DNA of 64,000 nucleotides from Lujinxingia vulgaris (GCF_007997015.1 NZ_VOSM01000012.1:36544-100543); one strand, 5' to 3'; shown: positions 34,707 through 44,122, counted from the stretch's first letter. A program made the numbers and translations. Notes: generated from the letters alone by a model not told the origin.

Positions 34707-35819
34707 ATGCGTCAGGATAGCCGACATATCGCGCTTTTTATGCCCTCGCTGGGCGGGGGAGGCGCCGAGCGGGTGATGCTAACGCTTGCGCGGGCCTTTG
34801 CCGAGGGCGGCGATCGCGTCGATGTGATCGTCGCGGATGGGCGCGGGGCTTACTGTGACAAGGTCCCTGAGCATGTGAGCCTGATCGATCTGAAGGCAGG
34901 CCGTATGCTGCGCGCGTTTGTTCCCCTGGTGCGTTACTTGCGCGAAGAGCGGCCCGACGCCCTGCTGAGCACCATCGCCCACGCCAACATCGTGGCGGTG
35001 CTGGCGAGCGCCGCCGCCCGCGTCAAAACCTCGGTGTGGGTGCGTGAGGCCAGCACCGTCTCGCATAGCCTGGGCGACAACGTAAAGGCTGAGGGGTTGC
35101 GGGCACTGATGAAGCTAGCCTACCGCCGTGCCGACGGAGTGATCGCTGTCTCCCGGGGCGTGGGAGAAGCGCTGGTCGAGGCAAACATTGTGGGGCCGGA
35201 GCAGATTTCGACGATCTACAGCCCGATGGAGATCGACGCGATTGAGGCCGCCGCCGAAGAGAGTGTGGACCACCCCTGGCTTGCAACAGCGCGTGGCACA
35301 CGCGAGATGCCCCTGCTGCTCGCCGTGGGGCGACTGACCGAGGCGAAGGACTATCCGAACCTGCTCCACGCGTTGGCGCTCCTGCAAGATCAGGTGCCCT
35401 GCCGACTGCTGATTTTGGGAGAGGGCGGCAAACGCGCCGAGCTTGAGGCGTTGGTTCAGCAGCTCGGACTCAGCGAACAGGTGCAGATGCCGGGATTTGT
35501 GGACAACCCTTATGCGTATATGGCCCGGGCCGATGTGTATGTGATGTCCTCGCGCTGGGAGGGGCTCCCCACCGCGCCCTTGCAGGCGATGGCCGTGGGC
35601 GCGAAGGTGGTTCTAACGGATTGCCCCAGCGGTCCGTGCGAGATCTTAGAAGATGGCCAATGGGGCCGACTTGTGCCTGTGAATGATTCGCCAGCGCTGG
35701 CCGAGGCGCTGGCCGAAACGCTTCAAAACGACGGTTTGCCAGACCCCCGGTCTCGGGCGCAGGCCTTTGACCATCGCGTCATTGCCGAGCACTATCGCCA
35801 GCGGATGGTGGCATCCTGA
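34707..35819 (+). CDS. family 4 glycosyltransferase with EX7Q motif
   Basis: About 370 residues, GT-B fold: ALFMPSLGGGGAERVMLTLA at the N-terminus, LLAVGRLTEAKDYPNLL and SSRWEGLPTAPLQAMAVGAK in the donor domain. In the usual EX7E motif the second Glu is Gln here, unlike the paralogue at 25246-26391; this occurs in some active family members. The ATG at 34626 is in frame, but 34707 matches the start of relatives. It precedes the E1-alpha gene by 68 bp on the same strand. Confidence 0.87.
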   Translation: MRQDSRHIALFMPSLGGGGAERVMLTLARAFAEGGDRVDVIVADGRGAYCDKVPEHVSLIDLKAGRMLRAFVPLVRYLREERPDALLSTIAHANIVAVLASAAARVKTSVWVREASTVSHSLGDNVKAEGLRALMKLAYRRADGVIAVSRGVGEALVEANIVGPEQISTIYSPMEIDAIEAAAEESVDHPWLATARGTREMPLLLAVGRLTEAKDYPNLLHALALLQDQVPCRLLILGEGGKRAELEALVQQLGLSEQVQMPGFVDNPYAYMARADVYVMSSRWEGLPTAPLQAMAVGAKVVLTDCPSGPCEILEDGQWGRLVPVNDSPALAEALAETLQNDGLPDPRSRAQAFDHRVIAEHYRQRMVAS

Positions 35820-35887
35820 AGTCTACATCACAACAAAACGTCCCTGGGCGCCGCAGCGACGCACTTTATCCCTGAAGAGAACGCTCT

Positions 35888-36913
35888 ATGAGTCAGCCAG
35901 TCGAGAGAGGCGATATCGCCAACCCCCGCGCGCGTTTTGAGCGCGACGGGCGGCCGCTTCGCACCAAACTTTTTGAGCAGATGATGCTCATCCGCCGCTT
36001 TGAAGAGCGCCTGCTGGAGCTCTTTGGCGAGGGGGAGCTTTTTGGCACCACGCACTGCTACATCGGTCAGGAGGCCGACGCGGTGGGGGTGATCAACCAT
36101 CTTCAGGATGGCGACATCATCTTTAGCAACCACCGCTGCCACGGGCATTTTCTGGTCTACGGCGACCGACCGGAGCTCTTGATGGCCGAGCTGATGGGCA
36201 GGGTCACCGGCGTGGTCGGCGGTCGCGGGGGAAGCCAGCATATCTGCTTTGAGAACTTTTATACCAACGGCATCCAGGGCGGCTTCATGCCCACGGTCAC
36301 CGGCATGGCGCTGGCCGAGAAGATGAAGGGCAGCGGCAACATCGCCGTGGCCTTTATCGGCGACGGGACGCTGGGCCAGGGCGTGCTTTATGAGGCGCTG
36401 AATATGGCCAGCCTCTGGAGCGTGCCTCTCCTCGTCGTCGTTGAAAACAACCGTTGGGCGCAGTCCACACCGGTGGAGCGGGAGCTGGCGGGCGATATGG
36501 TCGCCCGCGGCCGCGCCTTTGGCATCGACGCCGGCGAGATCGATTCCACCGACGCCGAGGAGCTTTTTGGGCATTTCGGCGACATCATCGCGAAGGTGCG
36601 CAACGAGCAGCGCCCGCATTTTGAGGTGATTCACACCTACCGCCTCTGTCACCACTCCAAGAGCGATGATATGCGGCCGGAAGAGGAGATCGAGCGCTTT
36701 CGCAAAGACGAGCCGCTCATCGGCGCGCGCGCCTGGCTCGACGAAGACGAGGCCCGGGCGATTGAGGCCAGGATTGAGGCCCGGGTGGAGGCGGCGGTGC
36801 GCTGGAGTCGGGAGCAGCCCTTCCCCACCCCGCGACATCTCGATGAGAGGGTGGCGCGACCGGCGCCCATGGCTTTTGAGGCGTCGGCGAGCGACGCCGG
36901 GGAGGGAGCATGA
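35888..36913 (+). CDS. 2-oxo-acid dehydrogenase E1 component, alpha subunit
   Basis: 341 residues, thiamine-diphosphate enzyme of the PDH/acetoin/branched-chain E1-alpha family. Motifs: MMLIRRFEERLLELF, GQEADAVGV, DIIFSNHRCHGHFL, GGRGGSQH, and the ThDP/Mg motif GDGTLGQGVLYEALNMA...VVENN. It decarboxylates a 2-oxo acid and reductively acylates a lipoyl group. Its stop overlaps the start of E1-beta (ATGA). Being set in a polysaccharide locus with a lipoyl-acyltransferase fusion downstream, it probably makes an acyl group for sugar modification rather than serving central metabolism (inference). Confidence 0.9.
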   Translation: MSQPVERGDIANPRARFERDGRPLRTKLFEQMMLIRRFEERLLELFGEGELFGTTHCYIGQEADAVGVINHLQDGDIIFSNHRCHGHFLVYGDRPELLMAELMGRVTGVVGGRGGSQHICFENFYTNGIQGGFMPTVTGMALAEKMKGSGNIAVAFIGDGTLGQGVLYEALNMASLWSVPLLVVVENNRWAQSTPVERELAGDMVARGRAFGIDAGEIDSTDAEELFGHFGDIIAKVRNEQRPHFEVIHTYRLCHHSKSDDMRPEEEIERFRKDEPLIGARAWLDEDEARAIEARIEARVEAAVRWSREQPFPTPRHLDERVARPAPMAFEASASDAGEGA

Positions 36914-37935
36914 CGACTTCGACAGCGGCAACGACCACGGTGCTCAAGTCCTTAAACGGCGCGATGCACGCGATGATGGAGGCCGATGAGCGCGTGCTGC
37001 TCATCGGCGAAGATCTGCTCGACCCCTACGGCGGGGCCTTTAAGGTGGCCCGCGGGCTCTCGGAGCGTTTTCCGGAGCGGGTCTTAACCACACCCATCAG
37101 CGAGGCGGGCTTTGTGGGGGTGGCCGCCGGCATGGCGATGCGCGGGATGCGCCCCATCGTTGAGATCATGTTCGGCGATTTTTTGATGCTTGCCGCCGAC
37201 CAGCTCCTCAACCACATCAGCAAATACCGCTGGATGTACAACGACCAGGTCCACGTCCCGCTCGTGATCCGCGCCCCGATGGGCGCCCGCCGCGGCTACG
37301 GGCCGACGCATAGCCAGAGCGTGGAGAAGCATATTCTGGGGATGCCCGGCCTGCACGTGGTCGCCCCGAGCGTGCTGCACGACGCCGGCGCCCTCTTGCG
37401 CGCCGCGGTCCTCGATGACTTAAGCCCGGTAGTCTTTGTCGAAAACAAGCTGATGTACGCCCGGCGTCAGATGAGCGCCGAGGGCGGCCGCATCGGCGAC
37501 CTTTTCGCGCGCGCGACCTCCGAGCGCTACCCCACCACCACCGTGAGCTGGGAGCCTTTCGACCGGGCCGATGTCACGCTGGTGGCCTACGGCGGGATGG
37601 TGGAGCTCGCGCTGGAGGCTGCCGAGACGCTCTTTTTTGAAGACGAGCTTGTGGTCGAAGTTGTGGCACCCTCGAGCCTGCAACCGCTCGACCTTGCGCC
37701 GATTCTCGACTCGCTCAAACGCAGCGGCAAACTCGTCGTCTGCGAAGAGGGCACCGCCGGCGCGGGCTTTGGCGCCGAGGTGATCTCCAGGGTGAGCGCC
37801 GAGGGGTTTTCGCTTCTCAAAAGTGCGCCGAAGCGTGTGGCGGCGCGCGATTATCCCATCGCGAATACGCGATCGCTTGAAGATATGATCTTGCCGCAAG
37901 TCGCCGATCTGGTGAGGTCGTGTCGATCGGGCTAA
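36910..37935 (+). CDS. 2-oxo-acid dehydrogenase E1 component, beta subunit
   Basis: 341 residues, transketolase-like E1-beta: LLIGEDLLDPYGGAFKVARG, the cofactor-side PISEAGFVGVAAGMAMRGMR, PIVEIMFGDF, and GARRGYGPTHSQSVEKHILG, then the transketolase C-terminal domain with DLSPVVFVENK. Forms the alpha2beta2 E1 with the upstream gene, which it overlaps by 4 bp. No E2 catalytic (CAT) domain and no E3 dihydrolipoamide dehydrogenase gene is present in the window. Confidence 0.9.
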   Translation: MTTSTAATTTVLKSLNGAMHAMMEADERVLLIGEDLLDPYGGAFKVARGLSERFPERVLTTPISEAGFVGVAAGMAMRGMRPIVEIMFGDFLMLAADQLLNHISKYRWMYNDQVHVPLVIRAPMGARRGYGPTHSQSVEKHILGMPGLHVVAPSVLHDAGALLRAAVLDDLSPVVFVENKLMYARRQMSAEGGRIGDLFARATSERYPTTTVSWEPFDRADVTLVAYGGMVELALEAAETLFFEDELVVEVVAPSSLQPLDLAPILDSLKRSGKLVVCEEGTAGAGFGAEVISRVSAEGFSLLKSAPKRVAARDYPIANTRSLEDMILPQVADLVRSCRSG

Positions 37936-37937
37936 CC

Positions 37938-39914
37938 TTACGCGGGCATCGCCTCGCGACCTCGCACCTTCTCGGGGGTCTCGATGCCATGCGTTAACCA
38001 CGCCTGAAAACTCAATAGATTCCAGAGCTTATGGGAGTGGTTGCTGGCGCCGCTGAGGTGCTCATCCCAGAGCTTCTGCACGGGCTCGGGGTTGAGAAAA
38101 CCCTGGCGGCGCAGCGCGTCCGGCGAGAGCAGATCGCCGGCCCATTGGCGCAGCGGGCCGCGCAGCCAGCTGTCGATGGGCACGCCAAATCCCATCTTGG
38201 GGCGGTCGATGAGCGATTGGGGTACGTGGCGGTAGAGCACCTGGCGCAGCACCCATTTGGTCGTGCTGTTTTGAAGTTTCAAACCCAGGGGAAGGCTCCA
38301 GGCGAACTCCACCAGGCGGTGGTCGAGCAGGGGCACGCGCGCCTCCAGCCCGACGGCCATCGAGGCGCGGTCGACCTTGGTGAGCACATCATCGGGCATG
38401 TAGGAGCACTGGTCGCGGAACATCATCGCTTCGGCCGCGGAGGCCCCCGGCGGGGCAGCGATCTCGGCGGGCAGGTGGTGGTCGATGCCCCGAATGTAGG
38501 TGGCCGGATCGGCGATGTTTGAGCGCAGGTGCAGGTACAGCGCCTCGGCGTCGCGCAAGCCCAGCAGCGTCGCGACTTTTTGCATCTTCTCGCCAGGGAG
38601 GCGCATCTTCAGCGCGTCGGGCAAAAAGGGCTCCACCGCCGCATAGATCGTGTCGATCTGGGCCGGCTGTGGGGCCTGGAGCGCGCGGCTCAATGCGCGG
38701 CGCAAGGGGTAGGGCAGCCGGTGCATTGCGGCGACCCGGGGCCCCCAGAGGTGGCGGTTGTAGCCGGCAAAGAGCTCATCGCCCCCGTCGCCCGAGAGGC
38801 TCACGATCACCGACTCGCGCGCGAGTTTGCTGACCAGAAAGGTCGGGATCTGCGAGGAGTCGGCAAAAGGCTCATCAAAAAGCGTGGGAAGATCGGGAAG
38901 CACCGCAAAGGCATCGTCCGGTGAGACGTAGCGCTCGGTGTGGTCGGTGCCCAGGTGGCGCGCGACCTCGGCGGCGTGGGCCGCTTCGTTGTACGCCCCC
39001 TCGTGATACCCGATGGAGAAGGTCTTGATCGGGCGCTCGGACTGCGCCTGCATCAGGGCAACGACGGTGGAGGAGTCGATGCCCCCGGACAAAAAGGCAC
39101 CCAGGGGCACATCGGCCACCATACGATCGCCCACAACCTTGAGCAGCAGCGCTTCGAGCGCGTCGACCGCCTCGCGCTCTGTGCCCTCAAAGGGGTTGGC
39201 GAGGCCGCGCCGGGCGACGGCCCCGGCGTCCCAGAAATGGCGCGAGCGGGGAGGTTGGTCCGGGGCCTCAAAGGTGAGCCACTGGCCGGGCATCAGCTTA
39301 AAAATACCCTCAAAGATCGAGCGGGGCGCCGCGATGGAGTTAAAGCGCAGAAGATCACCCAGCGCCTGGCGATCGATGGCGGGTGAAAATTCGGGAAACG
39401 CCCGCAGCGCCTTGAGCTCCGAGCCAAAGAGCAGCGCGCCGGCCTGCACCCCGTAATAAAGGGGTTTGATGCCCAGGCGATCGCGCACAAGGTGCAGGCA
39501 TCGCTCCTGGCGATCCCAGAGGGCGAACGCAAACATGCCCACGATCGACTCCAGGGTCTCTTGCAGCCCGAAGGTGTCGATCGCCGCCAGCAGCACCTCG
39601 GTGTCGGAGCCGCCCCGAAAACGAATCTCCGGCCGGGCGCGCTGCACCCGCTCCCGCAGCTCCCCGTGGTTATAGACCTCCCCGTTGTACACCAGATCGT
39701 AGCGCCCCGACGGGGAGCGCATCGGCTGATGGCCCTCCGCCGAAAGATCGAGGATGGAGAGGCGACGGTGACCCAGCCCGATGCCCCGGGCCTCATCGAA
39801 GAGGATCCCCCGGCTGTCGGGGCCGCGATGCTCCAGGCGATCGGTCATCGCGTTGAGCACCTCACGGGGATGAAGAAGCGTTCGGGAGGTCCAGAAACCT
39901 GTGATACCGCACAT
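37938..39914 (-). CDS. asnB: asparagine synthetase-like glutamine amidotransferase (copy 2)
   Basis: 658 residues, paralogue of the gene at 23257-25203. Class II glutaminase with Cys2 (MCGITGF), EHRGPDSRG, LGHRRLSILDLSAEG; synthetase domain with FLSGGIDSSTVVAL and SLSGDGGDELFAGYNRH. It is inserted, opposite in strand, between the E1 genes (ending 3 bp away) and the lipoyl-acyltransferase fusion. Both synthetase-domain signature sites are intact. Sugar-acid amidation in the locus is a reasonable guess. Confidence 0.9.
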   Translation of the reverse strand: MCGITGFWTSRTLLHPREVLNAMTDRLEHRGPDSRGILFDEARGIGLGHRRLSILDLSAEGHQPMRSPSGRYDLVYNGEVYNHGELRERVQRARPEIRFRGGSDTEVLLAAIDTFGLQETLESIVGMFAFALWDRQERCLHLVRDRLGIKPLYYGVQAGALLFGSELKALRAFPEFSPAIDRQALGDLLRFNSIAAPRSIFEGIFKLMPGQWLTFEAPDQPPRSRHFWDAGAVARRGLANPFEGTEREAVDALEALLLKVVGDRMVADVPLGAFLSGGIDSSTVVALMQAQSERPIKTFSIGYHEGAYNEAAHAAEVARHLGTDHTERYVSPDDAFAVLPDLPTLFDEPFADSSQIPTFLVSKLARESVIVSLSGDGGDELFAGYNRHLWGPRVAAMHRLPYPLRRALSRALQAPQPAQIDTIYAAVEPFLPDALKMRLPGEKMQKVATLLGLRDAEALYLHLRSNIADPATYIRGIDHHLPAEIAAPPGASAAEAMMFRDQCSYMPDDVLTKVDRASMAVGLEARVPLLDHRLVEFAWSLPLGLKLQNSTTKWVLRQVLYRHVPQSLIDRPKMGFGVPIDSWLRGPLRQWAGDLLSPDALRRQGFLNPEPVQKLWDEHLSGASNHSHKLWNLLSFQAWLTHGIETPEKVRGREAMPA

Positions 39915-40288
39915 CGATCAGGGCTCGCGTGTCAGGGATTGGGTCGATCGGCAAAAAGGGGAGAGGAGCACCCGGGGAGTGCGTCCTCCAGAGGATGAAA
40001 GCCGAGGGGGCGTCGCGCGATTCCAGCCCGCGGACATCGCGGCTGCGTTGCCGGGCGCTCGTCAGGCGACCGGGCGCAGGCGGCGCGTGCCTGCGCTGCA
40101 GTTTAAGCTGCGCCTTGCGACAAGGCACGGACCATCTTTGTTACGCGATGTTTTAAAGCGCCGCGGTGAGGGCGAGGAATCCCCGGGTTGAGCTCTGGCG
40201 AGCCTTGTATACGCTGGCGAGGTCGGCCATCCTCCCGGTGCGAGTATTGGCAGGCGTGCAGATTCACCGAACGAACAAAGGAACCCCG
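39915..40288. other. divergent intergenic region with hairpins
   Basis: 374 bp between asnB copy 2 (minus) and the lipoyl-acyltransferase gene (plus). Contains a perfect 8-bp stem GCGCAGGC/GCCTGCGC (40074-40081 and 40089-40096, 7-nt loop) and a small GCAG-TTTAAG-CTGC hairpin just after. No promoter of convincing quality and no gene. Confidence 0.45.
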
Positions 40289-41407
40289 ATGGAAATTGTG
40301 CGAGTCCCGCTGCTCAACGCCAACGAAAATGAGCTGGAGCTGGTCGAGGTGATGGTCGCCGTGGGCGACGAGGTCCAGAAGGGCGATGTGCTCTGCACGG
40401 TGGAGTCGACCAAGGCGACTTTTGATGTGGAGGCGCCGGCGGCCGGGGTGGTGCGCGAGTGGCCGACGAAGGAGGGAAGTCGGGTGGAGGTCGGCGCGCT
40501 GCTCTGCGTGCTCACGGCCACGGCCGATGAGGCCTATGAGCTCAGCGCCGATGATGCCGCAAAAGCCGCCGAGAGCGGCGATTTTCGGGCCACGCGCAAA
40601 GCAAAAGAGCTGGCCGAGGCCCACGGCCTGGACTTGAATGAGGCCGGTCTCACCGGGGTGGTGCGTGAGCGCGATGTGCGGGCGCTTTTAGGTCAGTCGC
40701 AAGCAGAAGATGTGCAAAAAACCACCGAAGGTGCAGTCGGAGCGGGGAGGGTGCACCTGAGCGATCTGCAGGTGCGCCCGAGCGCCGAGCAGATGGTGAT
40801 GTACGGCGCGGGCGGCCACGCCCGGGTGCTCATCGATATGATCCGTCAGGGCCGCCCGGACTGGGAGCTCCTGGCCGCACTCGACGACGGCCGCACCCCG
40901 CCGCTCGATGTCTTAGGCGTACCGATTGTTGGAAGCAGCGCCGAGCTCACCACCCTTCGCCAGGCCGGCGTACGTTTGGCCGCGCTCGGCATCGGCGCCG
41001 TCACCGACAACGCTCGCCGCGTCGGCCTGTATCAAAAGCTCGTGGACGCCGGTTTTCATGTGCCCAACCTGATTCACCCCGACGCCAGCGTCTCGGCGTC
41101 GGTGACGATGGGCCTGGGCAACCAGATCTTTGCCGGGGCTGTGGTCAGCGCCACGGTGCGCCTGGGCGATAACACGATCATCAACAGCGGGGCGGTCGTC
41201 TCCCACGACTGTGAGATCGGCTCCCACGCGCATATCACTCCCGGCGCGATCCTGGCCGGCAACGTCAAAGTCGGCGCCGGCGCGGTGGTCGGCATGGGCG
41301 TAACCGTCTACCTGGGTGTGACCATTGGCGAGGGCGCGATGATCGCCAACGGCGTGCACATCATGAGCGATGTGGCCCCGGGTGAGGTGATCAGGGCCTC
41401 GCGCTGA
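40289..41407 (+). CDS. lipoyl domain - E3-binding domain - NeuD/PglD-type sugar acyltransferase fusion
   Basis: 372 residues. (1) Lipoyl domain about 1-76 with the lipoylation Lys42 in VESTKATFDVEAP, the E2 consensus. (2) Peripheral-subunit-binding (E3-binding) domain about 99-135: RATRKAKELAEAHGLDL ... LTGVVRERDVRALL. (3) A NeuD/PglD-like acyltransferase from about 168: MYGAGGHARVLIDMI, then left-handed beta-helix hexapeptides (ASVSASVTMGLGNQI, GAGAVVGMGVTV) and the general-base His306 in VVSHDCEIGSHAHITPGA. The normal E2 CAT domain is absent. With the E1 genes nearby it could pass an acyl group from lipoamide to a nucleotide amino sugar. Start at ATG 40289 (AAAGGA upstream). Its 3' end overlaps the convergent gene by 17 bp. 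Confidence 0.85.
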   Translation: MEIVRVPLLNANENELELVEVMVAVGDEVQKGDVLCTVESTKATFDVEAPAAGVVREWPTKEGSRVEVGALLCVLTATADEAYELSADDAAKAAESGDFRATRKAKELAEAHGLDLNEAGLTGVVRERDVRALLGQSQAEDVQKTTEGAVGAGRVHLSDLQVRPSAEQMVMYGAGGHARVLIDMIRQGRPDWELLAALDDGRTPPLDVLGVPIVGSSAELTTLRQAGVRLAALGIGAVTDNARRVGLYQKLVDAGFHVPNLIHPDASVSASVTMGLGNQIFAGAVVSATVRLGDNTIINSGAVVSHDCEIGSHAHITPGAILAGNVKVGAGAVVGMGVTVYLGVTIGEGAMIANGVHIMSDVAPGEVIRASR

Positions 41408-42713
41408 AGCGCTGGCGCCGCAGTCGCACCGGCTGACGCGGCGCGCGCATCGGCAGGAGCGCAAAGAGCAGCATCATATAAAAGGGCATCATCGGGATGC
41501 GATAGCGCGAGAGCGTCCCCATATTGGTGGTGGTCAGCCCCACCCCCAGCGCGAAGAGCAACACGAAGATCAGCGCAAAGACCAGCGGCGGGGAGCGCAT
41601 GATCACCTGCCAGCTCTCGCGCGCCCCCCGGCGATAGAGCGCAAGGAGCAAAAGTCCCAGCACGAAGCTCATCTCCAGAGCGCTGATCAGCGCCATGATG
41701 TTGTTGGCTTCAAAGATAAAGGGCCGCGCCAGGGCGGTGATGAGCGCCAGTGGTGCAAGGGCGAGCTGGCCGGCGGCGCTGGTGGGGGCGGTGCTGGTCA
41801 GGGCGTAGGTTGAATCACCCGTGACGCGCTGCCCGACTTCCTGGAGGTGGTTGGCCTCTTCAACCAGGTTATCGAGCGCGTAGCGCGGGAAGATCTGCCC
41901 GATGCCGATCACCACCCCCATCGCCAGGGCCATGGCGACCACGAAATGGAAGGGGCGCAGCGTGAGCGCCTGCCCGCCGCTCAAGCGCAGCCCGCGCTGC
42001 CAGTAGTACCAGGCCCCCGCAGCGATGGCGAAAGGCCCCAGGATATAGGTTTTGACCAGCCCCATGATCACCGCCCCCACCCCCAGCGCAAGGCTCGCCC
42101 GCAGCGTGGAGCTCGACGTGTCGGTCAGCCGCACCAACCCGTAGGTCGCCGCCCCCAGCCCGATCATCGCGATGCTCTCTTTGAGGATGCCGCAGGACCA
42201 GAACACCGTGGAGGGCATCCACATCATGCCCACGATCATCCGCTGATGCAGGTGTTCGGGGAAGAGGGAGCGAAAGGCCCGAAACATCGCCAGTTTTCCG
42301 AAAAACGAGCCGATCGCCACCAGTAGACACGCCGCGTAGAGGGAGCCCTGGGTGAGGTAATTGAGCCAGGAGCCGATGCCGTACATCGTGGCGGTCGCCG
42401 GACTGGACTCATCGAGCCAGCCGAAATGGATGGTTTGCTGCTGGAAGAGCAGGGCCACCGCATCGGGAGCAAAGGCCCAGAAGTCCTCGCGCATGCCATC
42501 GGCGACCACGCCGCCGTGGCGGAAAAACGAGAGCATGTCGCCGTAGCCGTAGTAGTCGCGCGTGATAAAGACCTGGGCCAGCGCGGCGAAGAGGTGCAGC
42601 GCAAACGCGCCGACGATCAGCCCCTGCTCACGGCGCACGTAGCCCCGGAGCGCAAGGCCCAGGGCTCCCACCCCGAAGAGGATCGTGACGAAGCTGGGGA
42701 TTAGTTCTAACAT
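41391..42713 (-). CDS. polytopic membrane protein, polysaccharide polymerase-like
   Basis: About 440 residues with ten or more hydrophobic helices and a large extracytoplasmic loop containing the acidic/aromatic segment ITRDYYGYGDMLSFFRHGG. The architecture fits Wzy/EpsG-type glycan polymerases or a GT-C-like glycosyltransferase, and the locus supports this, but no family signature proves it. I start at ATG 42713 (GGAG upstream); the longer frame adds about 90 Arg/Pro-rich residues and runs over the divergent promoter. Confidence 0.7.
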   Translation of the reverse strand: MLELIPSFVTILFGVGALGLALRGYVRREQGLIVGAFALHLFAALAQVFITRDYYGYGDMLSFFRHGGVVADGMREDFWAFAPDAVALLFQQQTIHFGWLDESSPATATMYGIGSWLNYLTQGSLYAACLLVAIGSFFGKLAMFRAFRSLFPEHLHQRMIVGMMWMPSTVFWSCGILKESIAMIGLGAATYGLVRLTDTSSSTLRASLALGVGAVIMGLVKTYILGPFAIAAGAWYYWQRGLRLSGGQALTLRPFHFVVAMALAMGVVIGIGQIFPRYALDNLVEEANHLQEVGQRVTGDSTYALTSTAPTSAAGQLALAPLALITALARPFIFEANNIMALISALEMSFVLGLLLLALYRRGARESWQVIMRSPPLVFALIFVLLFALGVGLTTTNMGTLSRYRIPMMPFYMMLLFALLPMRAPRQPVRLRRQRFSARP

Positions 42714-42828
42714 CCTGGCGAGTTCTCCGGGGCAACGTCTGGCCCATCGCATCGGGCGGCGCGGGGAGTAACATCGAGGCGCGGCTTTTTTATCCGCGCC
42801 TTCCTCTTCAACCACGCAGGAAGCGCGC

Positions 42829-44118
42829 ATGGACGCCACGCAATCAGGTCCTCCCTCGACCTCGACTTCAACGGCAGGGCGACCGGTCAAGGTATGCCAC
42901 ATCATCACCGGCCTGGGAACCGGGGGGGCCGAGACCATGCTGACTCGCCTGATAGAAGGCCGCGATCCCCGCCGCTTTCCGACCACGGTGATAAGCCTGA
43001 TGGATCGCGGTCAGATGGCCGAGCGCCTGGAAGCCGCCGGCGCTCCGGTTGAGACTCTGAACCTAAACCGCGGACGCCCCACTCCGGCCGCCCTCTTTCG
43101 ACTGCGCCGGCTGGTCGAGCATCATAACCCCGACGTGATTCACGCCTGGATGTACCACGCCAACCTCGGGATCATGGCCGGCCTGGGCCGCCCCTTTGCC
43201 TGGAACATCCGCCAGTGCGTCTACGACCTGGCCGATGAGAGCCGGGGCACCCAGGCGGTGATTCGCCTGGGCGGGCTCTTGAGCCCGCAGGCCAGCGCCA
43301 TCGTCTACAACTCCCGGCTCAGCCGCATTCAGCACCGCGCGCTGGGCTACAGTGAGCGGCGCGATGAGGTGATCCCCAACGGCTTTGACACCGCCACCTT
43401 TCGGCCCTCCGAGGAAGACTACCGCGAGGTGCGCCGCGAGCTGGGGCTTCCCACCGCCACGCCACTCATCGGCATGGTCGGCAGGCTTCATCCCATCAAA
43501 GATCACCCCAACCTCCTCGCCGCCATGACGATCGTGGCCGCCGAGCACCCCCAGGCGCGCCTGGTGCTCGTGGGACGCGGGCTCACCGAGGATAACGTCG
43601 AGCTGATGGACCAGCTGCGCGCCCTCGATCTCCACGATCGTGTGATCCTGCTCGGGGAGCGCCGCGACATCCCGCGCATCACCGCTGCGTTTGATGTGGC
43701 GGTGCTCAGCTCGAAGAGTGAGGGCTTCCCCAACGTGGTCGGTGAGGCGATGGCCTGTGGGGTGCCCGCCGCGGTCACCGACGTGGGCGATGCGGCCTGG
43801 CTTTTAGGTGAAGCCGGGCGCGTGGTGCCACCTCAAGATAGCGTGCAGCTGGCGCGGGCGATAAGCGAGCTATTGGCGATGGACGAGGTGGCGAGGCGGC
43901 AGCTGGGCCAGAAAGGACGCCGGCGTATCGTCGAAAACTTCTCTCTGGGAGCCATCGTGGCGCGCTACCACGCCCTCTACGCCCGCCTGGCGGGAGTCCG
44001 CTTCGAGGCGCCGGCCTACGCCCCACCTTCGGCCACGGAGCCCCACGCAGCCGATTCGCAAGCGCTCCCAACCCCTCAAACGCAAAACGCCTCAGAGTCG
44101 GCCGACGCCGAGCCCTGA
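42829..44118 (+). CDS. family 4 glycosyltransferase
   Basis: 429 residues. N-terminal domain VCHIITGLGTGGAETMLTRL, donor domain with GMVGRLHPIKDHPNLL and the EX7E motif in SEGFPNVVGEAMACGVP. A Ser/Thr-rich head (about 7-17) and a Pro/Ala-rich tail of about 40 residues flank the enzyme. It is transcribed away from the polymerase-like gene and converges on the CapD-type gene. Confidence 0.9.
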   Translation: MDATQSGPPSTSTSTAGRPVKVCHIITGLGTGGAETMLTRLIEGRDPRRFPTTVISLMDRGQMAERLEAAGAPVETLNLNRGRPTPAALFRLRRLVEHHNPDVIHAWMYHANLGIMAGLGRPFAWNIRQCVYDLADESRGTQAVIRLGGLLSPQASAIVYNSRLSRIQHRALGYSERRDEVIPNGFDTATFRPSEEDYREVRRELGLPTATPLIGMVGRLHPIKDHPNLLAAMTIVAAEHPQARLVLVGRGLTEDNVELMDQLRALDLHDRVILLGERRDIPRITAAFDVAVLSSKSEGFPNVVGEAMACGVPAAVTDVGDAAWLLGEAGRVVPPQDSVQLARAISELLAMDEVARRQLGQKGRRRIVENFSLGAIVARYHALYARLAGVRFEAPAYAPPSATEPHAADSQALPTPQTQNASESADAEP

Positions 44119-44122
44119 GGCG
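44088..44122. terminator. possible bidirectional terminator
   Basis: 8-bp stem CGCCTCAG/CTGAGGCG spanning the stop of the glycosyltransferase gene, between convergent genes. The minus-strand copy is followed by GTTTTGCGTTT. Weak. Confidence 0.35.

Noticed and set aside
35888..37935. Housekeeping pyruvate dehydrogenase operon
   Set aside because: No E2 catalytic domain or E3 gene follows; the genes lie inside a polysaccharide locus beside a lipoyl-sugar-acyltransferase fusion.
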